From assembly GCF_000142905.1 (NCBI RefSeq), contig NW_013657616.1:1-53344 (forward strand): DNA of 53,344 nucleotides, given 5' to 3'. The DNA comes from Thecamonas trahens ATCC 50062. Taxonomy: Eukaryota; Apusozoa; Apusomonadida; Apusomonadidae. A program made the translations under genes and the position numbers. The notes beneath the pieces were generated by a model. It saw only the letters and a program-made list of their open reading frames with translations. It was not told the origin of the DNA and did not search any database. Below, one piece after another: positions 11,970-21,111 of the stretch (its first letter is position 1; every line of letters starts with the position of its first letter).

Positions 11970-12249
11970 CGCCTTGCCCTGCCCGCAACCGCCGCCTGGA
12001 CACCCAGCGCTCGCCGCTGACGCCCTGCGCCCTCCATGATCACTCCATCCTCGCCGACATGACCCACACCAACATAGTCCGCAAACACTCTCACACACAA
12101 CCACACCCTCGACCCATCCGCCTTCTGCATCATACAGACACCCCCCCCCCCTCCCCCCTCCCCCCCCCCCTCCTCCTCCTTCCCAGGGAAGCCCGGTTTC
12201 ACGACCTTTTTTCGGCCATCACCACCTCTCTTGCTCCGCCCACGCCGCC
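11970..12249. promoter_or_regulatory. Intergenic region upstream of RAD51B with C-rich tract
   Basis: No gene is seen. A nearly pure C/CT tract lies at about 12138-12182, roughly 70-110 bp upstream of the RAD51B ATG and on its sense strand. The beginning holds a short direct repeat (CTCGCCGCTGACGCC-like) at about 11957 and 12010. Confidence 0.4.
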
Positions 12250-13320
12250 ATGGCCACCACACGGTTTGCCACCGAGCTAGCCCGGGCAAACATCCGCGAG
12301 AGTGTGCAAGCTGCACTTGCGTCATCGCCTATGGACGCAGAGCATGTTGTCCGTGCTGTGGCCTGTGGCGAGACCGAGCGCCTTGTCCGTCTCACCGATG
12401 CCGTGCCTGCCGAGCTCACCGCCGCCGCCGCCGCCGCCTCGCGGGTCGTCTTCCCGGATCGGGCTCGGCGGACGAGTGTACTGGCGCTGTGGAAGGCGAC
12501 ACAGGTCGTGCGCATCCCCACGGGCCTCCCTGGCCTCGACCATGTCCTCGGCGGTGGCCTCCCACCCGGCATGGTCACCGAGCTCGTCGGCCTGCCCGGC
12601 GCCGGCAAGACCCAGATGTGCATGGGCCTGGTGCTCGAGGCCCACGCCCTCGCTGCCAAGCATGCCCTCCATGCCGAGCTGGCCGCAAGTCAGTCGTCGA
12701 CCCAGGCCCACCCAGCCGCTGCTGCAGCTGCCGCCGGTGGCAAGACGGTGTACATTGATGCCGAGGCGGCGTTCTCGGCCTTTCGGCTGGTGGAGATGGC
12801 TCGGTTCCGATACCCAGAGGTGTACGCAGGCAACGACGAGGCGCTGCGCTCGCTGACAGAGTCGGTTCTGGTGTACTCGGTGGCTACCTCTGCGGAGCTT
12901 GTGGAGCTGCTGGCCTCGCTGGAGGAGACCGTCATTGCTGAGAGCGTGGGTCTGGTGGTGGTCGATTCGGTCGCGGCCCTCGCCCGCAACGAGTTTGATC
13001 GCGCCTCGCTCCCACAGCGACAGTCGCGGCTCTCCAAGCAAGCATCGCTGCTCAAATGGCTGGCGTCAGTCTTTTCCATTCCGGTCGTCGTCACCAACCA
13101 CGTCTCCAAGCACATTGCGTCGACGACCGACGTTGTGCCGGCGCTCGGCAACACATGGTCGCACGCCGTCAACATCCGCCTCGTCCTCGCTGCTCTCTCT
13201 GACACAACCTCGCAACTCTCCGTAGTCAAGTCGCCGTCGGCGCCGCCCGGTCTTGCCTCCTGCTACGCCATCGGCAAGGCCGGCGTGTACCCGGTCACGG
13301 CCGAGTCGGGCCCGGGCTAA
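12250..13320 (+). CDS. RAD51B: RAD51 paralogue RAD51B
   Basis: RecA/RAD51-family ATPase of homologous recombination; RAD51B works in the RAD51B-RAD51C-RAD51D-XRCC2 complex that supports RAD51 filament assembly. The single-exon 356-aa product has an N-terminal helical region, Walker A GLPGAGKTQ (about residues 113-121), TVYIDAEAAFSAFRLVEMA, Walker B LVVVDSVAAL (about 236-245), SKQASLLKWLASVFSIPVVVTNH, then ALGNTWSHAVNIRLVL and VVKSPSAPP. The ALGNTWSH(S/A)VN and AKSPLAP-type motifs are those of RAD51B rather than RAD51, DMC1 or XRCC3. A low-complexity insert (HPAAAAAAAGG) follows Walker A. The convergent PH-domain gene ends 7 bp downstream. Confidence 0.9.
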   Translation: MATTRFATELARANIRESVQAALASSPMDAEHVVRAVACGETERLVRLTDAVPAELTAAAAAASRVVFPDRARRTSVLALWKATQVVRIPTGLPGLDHVLGGGLPPGMVTELVGLPGAGKTQMCMGLVLEAHALAAKHALHAELAASQSSTQAHPAAAAAAAGGKTVYIDAEAAFSAFRLVEMARFRYPEVYAGNDEALRSLTESVLVYSVATSAELVELLASLEETVIAESVGLVVVDSVAALARNEFDRASLPQRQSRLSKQASLLKWLASVFSIPVVVTNHVSKHIASTTDVVPALGNTWSHAVNIRLVLAALSDTTSQLSVVKSPSAPPGLASCYAIGKAGVYPVTAESGPG

Positions 13321-13327
13321 CGGCAGC

Positions 13328-14988
13328 TCAATGCCGCGCCCGCGCATGCGCCGTCGCCAGCGCTGTCCGCTGCGCGTCGAGCGCCCGACGAAGAGCACGC
13401 AAGCCATCGAGATGGGCTTCCGTCGTGGCCAGTCGCGCCTTGAGTGCGGCCCGGCTGGTTCGCGGCGGTGCTGCCTGCTGCCGCGCCCGCGCCTGCAGCC
13501 GCGCCTCCATCAGCACCGCCGCCATGCGAGTCGTTTGCATGTCGCGCCGCGAGCGGACCGCCTCGGCCATCGACTCGAGTGTCGTCGCCATGGCCCGCCG
13601 CTGCGATACAGCCGTTGGTGGTCGGTACGGCCCCTCGAGCCGCGACGCCGCGTCCGGCCCCAGCGGCAGGTTGGTGTTGTCTGGACCAAGCATCAGTGGC
13701 ACTCTCGCCAGTAGCTGGCCAGGCATGCCTGGATGTGTAGCTGGCTTGGCGGCGGCGGCGCGCTACCGGACGCATGCAGCCTCTCGGCAAGGTGTGATGT
13801 GTACGCTTCCAGCGCATACGTCCGGTGCATCGACCGCTCGAGGTCGTCGTGCATCCGCACAATGAGCCGCTTCATCTCTACGACGTCGGCGGCGTCCACC
13901 GCCACCGACCCGAGGCTCGCCTCCATGCCATGCCCAGACGTGCGCGACATCATCGACTCTGTAAAATGGAACGGCGACGGTGCTGCGTCTGCAATCGGCG
14001 ATGCTGTCGGCGACGTTTGCTGCCTGGGCCGTGTGCGACGGCGGCGGCGGCGACCTTGTGACGGCAGAGTTGGCGGTGACGTTGGCGACGCCGGCAAACT
14101 ATCCGACTCGGTGAACTCAGTGTGCTCCTCGACCTGGTCCGCCTCGGCGCCTACCTTCCCCTCCCCTGCCTCCACTGTCTCCGCCTCATCACCTCCTACC
14201 ATCGACATTTGAGCGGGCGGCTCCTCGTGGTCGCCCACAACGTACTCGACAGCGAGCCGCGGCGCCAGCTCCGGGTGCAGGTCGCGGATGGTGCGGATGC
14301 CGGCAGCCGTCTCCGGCGTGACCAGACCAAGATCAGCATCAGGCCCGAGCGCCTCGGAGATGCGAGCCCACTCGGCAAGCTTTGCCCTCGAGACCGAGAC
14401 CGATCGCCAAGCCGGTATGCCCTCGACCCACTGATCGCGGACCAACGGCGAGGCAAAGGCAAGCAGCAGCGGCGAGTCTATGGGCAACAGGTCTGCATGC
14501 TCCCCGCTGAGCGCAAAATGCACTTCCAGCGCTCGTGCTCTCAGCTCAAGCCCATGCAGCTCATTGATCGAGTCAGCCACGGGCACAACTCGTGAGACGT
14601 CATCGAGCGGAAGCGACAGGAACGGCAGAGGAGCTTCAAAGGCTGCAAACAGCTTGAGCACCCGGCCTTTGACGACAGCATAGACCTCGACCCACTTTGC
14701 CTTGATCTTGGACTTTTTCTTCCATAACTTGCCCCTGCCCTTGCCCCTGCCCTTGCCCTTGCTCCCGCCTGCTGTCCGTTGCCACCGGGCTGCCGACTCG
14801 AGCCCGCCCACATCGACGTACGCCCGGACGTGGGCTTGGAGACGCCGTGGCTGCGAGTGAAGGAAGGTGTGTGAGAAAGTATCTGACATGCGCGTGCGAT
14901 ATGTATGCACATTGTGTGTACATAAGAGTGTGTGTGGCTAGGTCATGGGAATGCTCAGGGGGGTACGTACTCGATGGCCGCCGCCCAT
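13328..14988 (-). CDS. PH-domain and coiled-coil protein
   Basis: I propose a micro-exon at 14988-14971 (MGGGHR), an intron 14970-14851 (donor GTACGT, acceptor CGCAG) and exon 2 beginning PRRLQAHVRAYVDVGGLESA; phase fits. An alternative unspliced start is the ATG at 14889. A pleckstrin-homology-like domain follows: a Lys-rich start (KLWKKKSKIKAKWVEVYAVV), strands KGRVLKLFAAFE and ALEVHFALSGEH, and a closing helix with the conserved Trp (SPLVRDQWVEGI). Next come an acidic and Arg-rich linker, a short coil (VVEMKRLIVRMHDDLERSMH) and, after a frame break between about 13700 and 13745, a long C-terminal coil (ARLATTEAHLDGLRALRRAL). Without the break the protein is about 513 aa; if the break is real it ends at 13693 with YWRECH. 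PH domains usually bind phosphoinositides or proteins. Family not recognised. Confidence 0.7.
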
Positions 14989-15138
14989 GACAGTAAGCGT
15001 GGGTGGCGAGTCAGGTGCGGGGCGCGGCGGCGGGGCGGCGGGGCGGCGGCGGCGGCGCTGCGGGGTCACCCCGGGTATGATGCTGGGCGCCAAGCTCGAC
15101 AGCAGCAAAGACTGATCATGCGCATGTCACAATCACAG

Positions 15139-16485
15139 TCACAAGGCATCCCAGTCCGAGTCGTCCGAGTCGACGTCCTCGGGTGCCCAGCCGAGGCGGG
15201 CGAGGTCGTCAGGCGCGTCGGGCGAGGGCGGCGGGACGGCCCAGAGGAGAACGGCGCCTGCGGTGGAAGCCGAGACGAGGATGTGATTAAAGGCAAGGGT
15301 GGTGAGGCCAGTGATGGTGGCAAAGTGTGCGCTGAGCGTGTCGATGTGCTCGCCGGTGGAGGTCTCAAACACGCCGATGCCGTGGCGGGCGACCGGGTAG
15401 TACAGCACGTCGTCGCCCGGCGAGAGCGCGAGCGTCCCGGGAACCGAGTTGAGGGTCAACGAGCCGCCAAAGGTGCCAAAGTTGAGCAGCGTGTTGGCGC
15501 CCGAGGCCATGTCCCACTGCCGGATGGCGCCATCGCGGCCGGCCGAGTACAGACAGGCACCATTGCTGGCCATGACAAGCGACGAGACGCCGTGATGGTG
15601 GGCGAGGCCGGCGACGTAGCCGGGCGGCAGATCGAGAGGCCCGGCGCTTCCGCTCTCTGACGTCAGCGCCAAGTCGAGGGTCATGAGCCGACCAGCCCGT
15701 CGGATGTCGTAGATGCAGATGCTGCCGTCGGCCGAGCCCGAGACCAGGACCGACGCGTCGCCGGATCCAAAGGCGAGCGAGGTGACCACGTCCGCGTGGT
15801 TCGGCATTGAGTGGGTAAAGCCACCGGATCGGAGATCAATGAGCCGAACCTCGCCAGTGCCCGAGCCGACCGCCACCAGCGGCGCCGCCGCCGAGCAATC
15901 TGGCAGTGCAAGCGAGTGTGCCGCCGAGCCCGAGCCGAGCCGGAACTGGGTGGCGACGACCATGTTGGCTGTGTCAAACAGGGCGACTTCGCCCTTGGCG
16001 TCTGCCGAGAGAAACATGCCTGCATCCCGCGGATAAAACTTGACATCAAGCAGCGGTGCTCTCGCCCGTGCTCTCCCCACAACCACCGGCTTCTCCGGCT
16101 CGCCATCGACCGCCACCAGCTCGAGGCCGCCAGTCCTTGCCGCCACCAGCACCATTGCCGTCTCATTGTGACCATCGATGGCCACCGTGCTCTTCTGCCC
16201 GAGCCCTCCTCCTCCTCCTCCTCCTCCTCCTCCCCTCCGCCTTTCCGTCCGGCCACCCATCCCCCGACCTGTGCCCTGCACTCTCTGATCGCGACCTCGG
16301 CTAGGCCCGCCGCCGCCACCACCACCTCCCCCGCCGCCTCCGCTGCCGCTGCCACTCCGCCTTGTCTTGTCGTCCCACTTGGTCTCCACCAGCGCCAGCT
16401 CTCGCCACACCGCACCTTCCATCACCTTGCGCAGCTGCCGAGCACCCACTCTGCCCGACCATGCCACCTTGACCACATCCTCCAT
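15139..16485 (-). CDS. ERCC8: WD40 protein, ERCC8/CSA homologue (transcription-coupled repair)
   Basis: CSA is the WD40 substrate receptor of a CUL4-DDB1 ubiquitin ligase acting at RNA polymerase II stalled on DNA damage. The product (about 448 aa from the ATG at 16485) shows seven-blade-like repeats: LLDVKFYPRDAGMFLSADAK, LVAVGSGTGEVRLIDLRSG, VVTSLAFGSGDASVLVSGSA, GSICIYDIRRAG, SSLVMASNGACLYSAGRDGA, IRQWDMASGANTLLNFG, and a last ITGLTTLAFNHILVSASTAG. YPxDxGMF, (W/Y)DxRRA and (E/A)NTLxN(Y/F)G are landmarks I recall in human ERCC8. Unusual are a Gly-rich insert near residue 50-65 and a Gly/Arg insert at about 16200-16250, both in the N-terminal part, and an acidic tail (DVDSDDSDWDAL). An upstream first exon is possible: CTGCAG just before the ATG could be an acceptor. 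Confidence 0.85.
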   Translation of the reverse strand: MEDVVKVAWSGRVGARQLRKVMEGAVWRELALVETKWDDKTRRSGSGSGGGGGGGGGGGGPSRGRDQRVQGTGRGMGGRTERRRGGGGGGGGGGLGQKSTVAIDGHNETAMVLVAARTGGLELVAVDGEPEKPVVVGRARARAPLLDVKFYPRDAGMFLSADAKGEVALFDTANMVVATQFRLGSGSAAHSLALPDCSAAAPLVAVGSGTGEVRLIDLRSGGFTHSMPNHADVVTSLAFGSGDASVLVSGSADGSICIYDIRRAGRLMTLDLALTSESGSAGPLDLPPGYVAGLAHHHGVSSLVMASNGACLYSAGRDGAIRQWDMASGANTLLNFGTFGGSLTLNSVPGTLALSPGDDVLYYPVARHGIGVFETSTGEHIDTLSAHFATITGLTTLAFNHILVSASTAGAVLLWAVPPPSPDAPDDLARLGWAPEDVDSDDSDWDAL

Positions 16486-16516
16486 TCCCTGCAGAGGAGT
16501 GCAGCAGTGTCGGGGC

Positions 16517-16542
16517 AGGGGGGGGGGGGGGGGGGGGGGGGG
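16517..16542. repeat. Homopolymer G tract upstream of ERCC8
   Basis: A run of about 25 G (C on the ERCC8 sense strand) ends about 30 bp before the ERCC8 start codon. Its length in the assembly is unlikely to be exact. Confidence 0.85.
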
Positions 16543-16665
16543 GCAGCAGCCGAGTCGCATTGGCTCGCGGTTTGGTGGTGGTTGGGAGGGGAGGGCGCAA
16601 GGCGGGCGATGGCGGCGTGTACGATGTGCATGGTATGATACAGCTGGCTGGCTGGGGCTGGGGCA

Positions 16666-18066
16666 TCATTCGAGTGGCGGCACATCGGGGTTGTCGACAA
16701 AGTCCGCCGAGACCGGCTTGGGGCCCTTGCGGCGGCGGCCGGCGGAGGAGCCCGCGGCTGCGGCTGACGACGAGGCGCCATGCTCGGCAATGTCGGCGGC
16801 GGCGTGGTCGGTGACATGGAGCGAGACTGGGCCGGCGAGGCCTGTACCTGCGAGGACAGTGTCGATCGAGTCTGTTGCGCCGTCGGAGCCGTCCGAGTGC
16901 TCGTCCTCGTAGAGGTCGAGGTCGGTGGCGGTGCCTGCGGCGATGCGGGCGGCGCGTGCTGCGCGGCGCTTGGCTGCTGCGCGGGCCGAGACGCGCGATT
17001 TGGCGTGGTGCATGGGGATAATGGCCGCAGTGCGGCCTGCGGCGTCGTGGTCGCCGTGTGAGAGGCGCGAGAGTGAGATGCGGGCGAGCCTGGCATCGAT
17101 GGCGGCCGACGAGGCCGCGCCAGGCGCGGTGGCGGCGAGCACCTTGGGGGCCCACGGCATGGTGACGACGAGGTTTCCGGTCGCCTGTGACCGCTGCGCG
17201 ACAACTTTGTCAGACTGAACCTCTACATCAAGCGCGAGCTGGAGGACCTTGCCCTTGATGGTGACTCGGATGTAGTCGGGCTGGACGTCGACGTCGATGA
17301 GCGAGGTGTCGAGGAACTTGGAGATGCGGACTTCGAGGACTGAGGCGAGGGCCTCGTCGTCGTCGACGAGCTTGAATGCATACTTTCCCCAGTTGCATTG
17401 GTACACGCGGCCGTCGTCCTTGTAGATGGGCACCACGCGGTCGGGCTTCTTCTCGATGGGGAACGGATTGCGCGCCGCCTCCTTCTCGGCCTTCTCGGCC
17501 TCGACCTCTGCGTAGATCTCCTCGCGCTCGTCGGGGGTGAGCTCCTTGAGCTCGCCCGCAGCGCGGGCGGCGAGCCTCTCGGCATAGGCCTGCGCCACGG
17601 CGGCGGCCGCCTCGTCGGCCTGCTGTGCGGCGAGAATGACCTCTTCGCGTGAGACATCGGTACCGTCGAGGCTCTCGAGGCGAGGCAGGACGGAGAGGAC
17701 GTACTCGCGGTACATGGGGTACTTTGCCACCGGGTTGCCGACGAGGAACAGATGGCGCAGCTGCTCGTTAGCGGTGAGGACAGCAATGCACGTCGGGTCT
17801 TCCACAAAGTTACACGTCAGATCGAGCTTGTACAGTGACTCGCAGCCCTCAAGGTTCTCGATGACCGAAACGTTGTTGAGCGAGAGCTGCAAATACCGCA
17901 GTGCGCGCAGCCTGCTAAGGTTCTCAATCTTCCGGATCACATTGTTCTGCAAGTACAAGATCTCTAGCTCGCGACAAACGTTGTCGATGAGCTGCACACC
18001 CTCGCCACAGACACACACATACACATGCGCGCGTGCGCGCGCGCTCTCTCCCTCTCTCGCTGTGAG

Positions 18067-18121
<55 letters not shown>

Positions 18122-18293
18122 CATACACACACATACACACGTGTGCGCGCCACCCAATCGCCCAATCGCCACGCGCACATACCTCGATCTTCTTGATCTC
18201 AAACTGATGGAGGGTGATCTCCTTGAGTGTGGAGAGGACCTTGTCATTGTGCTCGGAGCGCTTGCGGAGGAGTTCCAGGGTGATGCGGGTCAT
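16666..18293 (-). CDS. DNAAF11: Dynein axonemal assembly factor 11 (LRRC6/tilB homologue)
   Basis: Cytoplasmic factor needed to preassemble axonemal dynein arms, so its presence implies motile cilia or flagella. Exon 1 is 18293-18183 (MTRITLELLRKRSEHNDKVL through EIKKIE), the intron 18182-17992 starts GTATGT and carries a CA/TG microsatellite, and exon 2 continues in phase with LIDNVCRELEILYLQNN. Leucine-rich repeats: LEILYLQNNVIRKIENLSRL, LRYLQLSLNNVSVIENLEGC, LYKLDLTCNFVEDPTCIAVL, LRHLFLVGNPVAKYPMYREY, then a helix region and a CS/p23-like beta domain (VYQCNWGKYAFKLVDDDEAL to NLVVTMPWAPKV). The C-terminus DFVDNPDVPPLE matches the family's conserved end. About 479 aa, unbroken, similar to human DNAAF11 (466 aa). 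Confidence 0.95.
18068..18119. repeat. (CA)n microsatellite in the DNAAF11 intron
   Basis: About 25 CA dinucleotides, followed by imperfect CATACA repeats; TG-rich in the DNAAF11 pre-mRNA. Confidence 0.95.
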
Positions 18294-18485
18294 GACTCAC
18301 ACCGACACACTACACAGCAGAGAAGAGAGAGCAGTAAGGGGAGGTACACACTCGGTGTGTTTGCGGTTCTTGTCCCGGAACAGTCTCTGAGCAAAGTGTA
18401 TCCGTCTCCCGACTGACTGAGGGGCGGCGACTTGGGCGCCAAGTTGAGTCGATTCCGACCTCAGCCGACCAAGCCCGATCCGACC

Positions 18486-18545
<60 letters not shown>

Positions 18546-18916
18546 CACACACATACATACATACATGTACATACATATACTTGCACTCAAGCGTATGAGT
18601 GCACATCCATCGGTCTGCTCATCTCATGCCACATCGCCGCACACTCGCTCAAAGGCACATCGGACCATGCAGAGTCATACGATCACCCCTCCCTATTCCG
18701 ATCACCCCTCCCCCCCCACCCACCCTCATCCTCCCTTCATCCATCCCCCTGCCCTCAATACCATCACCATCGCACCGCCACATCGACCGCCACATCGCAC
18801 CGCCACATCGGCTGTCAAAGCAAACGACTGGCGCAAAGCCACAGGTGCCAACCAACGGCAGCCGAGCCACCACCACCATCACCACCACCACCACCACTCT
18901 ACTACTTTCCCTTCCA
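18294..18916. promoter_or_regulatory. Divergent intergenic region DNAAF11 / Cys-rich gene with compound microsatellite
   Basis: No protein-coding signal. It contains a compound microsatellite at about 18487-18572: (AC)n, then (AT)n, then ACAC/ATAC repeats. A C-rich stretch is at about 18704-18725, and CACCGCCACATCG-like direct repeats lie around 18770-18810, followed by a CAC trinucleotide run up to about 18895. Confidence 0.5.
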
Positions 18917-19448
18917 ATGGCTTCCCAACCCCACTACGTCGCCAGTCTTCTCCGCGAGCGCTGCTGCCTCACCTGCAACCCGTCGTCGTACGCTGTCTCC
19001 GCCCCCCCCCCCCCCCTCCCACCTCGTCCGCCCGTCCAGCCGCCTTGCCCTTTCTTACCCGCACTCACCATGACCCCCACACATACACAGCATACTGCAG
19101 CGACTGCTTCATGGTGCCCGCGGCAAAGGCGAAGAAGAGGACAAGATGCGGCGGTACAAGCGGAACTGTGCGGTAGGATGCGACATTGCGTCGCGGATCG
19201 ATGAGGTGGTTGATGCCGAGGCGCGGGCAAAGATGGCCAAGTGGGGTGATCCTTCTGATGATGGCTACGTCTTCTCTGGTGATGATGTTGACAAGGCTGA
19301 GGAAGAGCTCTCCAAGTGGCTCCGTGTCCTCCGCTCGGCCTGCTATGATGAGTGCCACAAGGCATGTGAAGCCTCGGAGGAGGCAACCAACAAGTGCACC
19401 CGTGCCTGCTCTGCCGGCTGCGACAACTTCTTCAACGATCTCAAGTAA
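18917..19448 (+). CDS. Small Cys-rich protein, two exons (hypothetical)
   Basis: Exon 1 18917-18987 encodes MASQPHYVASLLRERCCLTC and NPS. The intron 18988-19090 starts GTACGC and ends CACAG and contains a C run. Exon 2 19091-19448 continues through GARGKGEEEDKMRRYKRNCA to a stop after CDNFFNDLK. The total is about 142 aa. Cysteines come in CxxC/CxxxC-like clusters: CCLTC near the start, CAVGC in the middle, then CYDECHKAC and CTRACSAGC near the end, which suggests a metal-binding or disulphide-bonded fold with helices. An acidic helix (DVDKAEEELSKWLRVLRSAC) precedes the last cluster. There is no signal peptide. I do not recognise the family; the acceptor was chosen because it is the one that keeps the frame. 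Confidence 0.6.
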
Positions 19449-19813
19449 GACTCGCCGCCATGTACCCGCCATGTACCCGCCATGTACCCGCCATGTACCT
19501 GCCGTGTACCCGCCCCTGCATCCGCCTCACTCCGCCCTTTGCCCACATCGGGTCAATACCCCGCCGCCCATCGCAACCACTGTCTACCCGCATCAGCCAA
19601 CCACCCCGCCTCACCGCCCATCACAACACACCACGCCCTCTCCCTAATCCCATACACTCCACCCATACACTGTGCCATACATATCGTATCACCCCTCCCC
19701 CCCCCCCCCCCCCCGCCCCCCCGTCCTCCCAACACCTCGTCGAACAACACCCCTCTCCCCACCACCACCACCACCACCCACCCCCACCACACACACACAT
19801 ACATACATACACC
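19449..19813. promoter_or_regulatory. Intergenic region upstream of UBLCP1 with 11-bp repeat and C tract
   Basis: An 11-bp repeat (CCATGTACCCG, about five copies, some variant) occupies about 19459-19515 directly after the Cys-rich gene. A C run lies at about 19688-19722, roughly 100 bp before the UBLCP1 ATG, followed by CAC repeats and ACAT repeats. No gene is seen. Confidence 0.5.
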
Positions 19814-20911
19814 ATGGCAGACGACGACACCCTCCCGGCAACCATCACCATTGCGTTCAAGTACAAGAAGGAGACCTTTACGCTGAGCTTTGAGCCGACA
19901 GACTCGGTCCTTGCCGTCAAGACGCACCTGTTCACACACCTCCACATCCATCCGCACCGGCAGAAGCTCATCGGCCTGCGCCATGCCGAGACCAAAAAGA
20001 TGCCTCAGGACGAGGACTTGCTAGAGGACTTGGTTTTCAAGGCCACAAAGGGCGGCCACAAGGTGTTTGTCTCTGGCACGCCTGACGACGACCTCTTTGT
20101 CGATCCCGTCGATCTCGACGCCGACGACTTGCCCAACGTCGTCAACGACCTCGACTTTGACTACTTTCCCTCGGCAGAGACCTCTTCATCGCTCGCCGAC
20201 TCGCCCGAGGTCCAGGCCAAGCTCGACAAGGCCATCGCCGATGTCGACATCCGTATCCTCAATCCGCCGCGCGAGGGCAAGAAGCTGCTTGTCCTCGACC
20301 TCGACTACACCCTCTTCGACATGAAGAGCACCGCAGAGTCCATCAACGAGCTCAAGCGCCCGTTCCTCGAGGAGTTTATGACTCTCGCCTACCAGCACTA
20401 CGACATTGTCATCTGGTCCCAAACAAAGTGGACCTACCTCGAGATGAAGCTCACCGATCTCGGCCTCCTCACCTCGGACGCCTTCAAGCTCATGTTTGTC
20501 CTTGACATCTCATGCATGTTCTCCGTCCGCTCCATGTACAAGGGCAAGCCGCGGACTCACCAGGTCAAGGCCCTGCCCATCATCTGGGCCCACTTTCCCG
20601 ACCGCTTCGGCCCGCACAACACCGTCCACATCGACGACGTCTCCCGCAACTTTGCCGTCAACCCACAGCAGGGCCTCAAGATCAAGGCCTTTAAGCGTGC
20701 CGCTGTCAACCGCGCCACAGACCGTGAGCTCTTCCGTCTCTCCGCCTACCTCATCCACCTCGCTACCTCGGTCCCGGACTTTCGCTCGCTTGACCATGCC
20801 CGCTGGAAAAAGGTGGTCAAGAAGATCATCACCTCGGCCTCGGTCACCAATCCCGCCGGGGCCTCGTCGTCGTCCTCCTCCTCCAACCCCGACCCCAATT
20901 CCACCTCGTGA
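19814..20911 (+). CDS. UBLCP1: Ubiquitin-like domain-containing CTD phosphatase 1
   Basis: FCP/SCP-type (HAD superfamily) phosphatase; in animals UBLCP1 is nuclear and dephosphorylates the 26S proteasome. The 365-aa product has an N-terminal ubiquitin-like domain (ITIAFKYKKETFTLSFEPTD to FKATKGGHKVFVSG, about residues 8-90), then the catalytic domain with the nucleophile motif LVLDLDYTLFD (about 157-167), ELKRPFLEEFMTLAYQHYDI, VIWSQTKWTYLEMKL and the acidic motif VHIDDVSRNFAVNPQQGLKI, all typical of UBLCP1. The DLDYT motif has the two Asp needed for catalysis. A Ser-rich tail closes the protein. Single exon, unbroken. Confidence 0.95.
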   Translation: MADDDTLPATITIAFKYKKETFTLSFEPTDSVLAVKTHLFTHLHIHPHRQKLIGLRHAETKKMPQDEDLLEDLVFKATKGGHKVFVSGTPDDDLFVDPVDLDADDLPNVVNDLDFDYFPSAETSSSLADSPEVQAKLDKAIADVDIRILNPPREGKKLLVLDLDYTLFDMKSTAESINELKRPFLEEFMTLAYQHYDIVIWSQTKWTYLEMKLTDLGLLTSDAFKLMFVLDISCMFSVRSMYKGKPRTHQVKALPIIWAHFPDRFGPHNTVHIDDVSRNFAVNPQQGLKIKAFKRAAVNRATDRELFRLSAYLIHLATSVPDFRSLDHARWKKVVKKIITSASVTNPAGASSSSSSSNPDPNSTS

Positions 20912-21111
20912 TCGTACAACTTTGCCCCGCCCCCACATGCCCGCCTCACATGCCCTCGTCAGCCTTGGTGCTACGGTAAACTCACGGCTCATCCTCTAAA
21001 AATATTGGTTGGCCGTCCCCAGTCTCGACACCCGCAAACGTTCCCTGACCCGCACTCCCCTGTCCATTCACCCTCCACCACTCATCGCCACCTCACCCAG
21101 AGCGTCGCACC

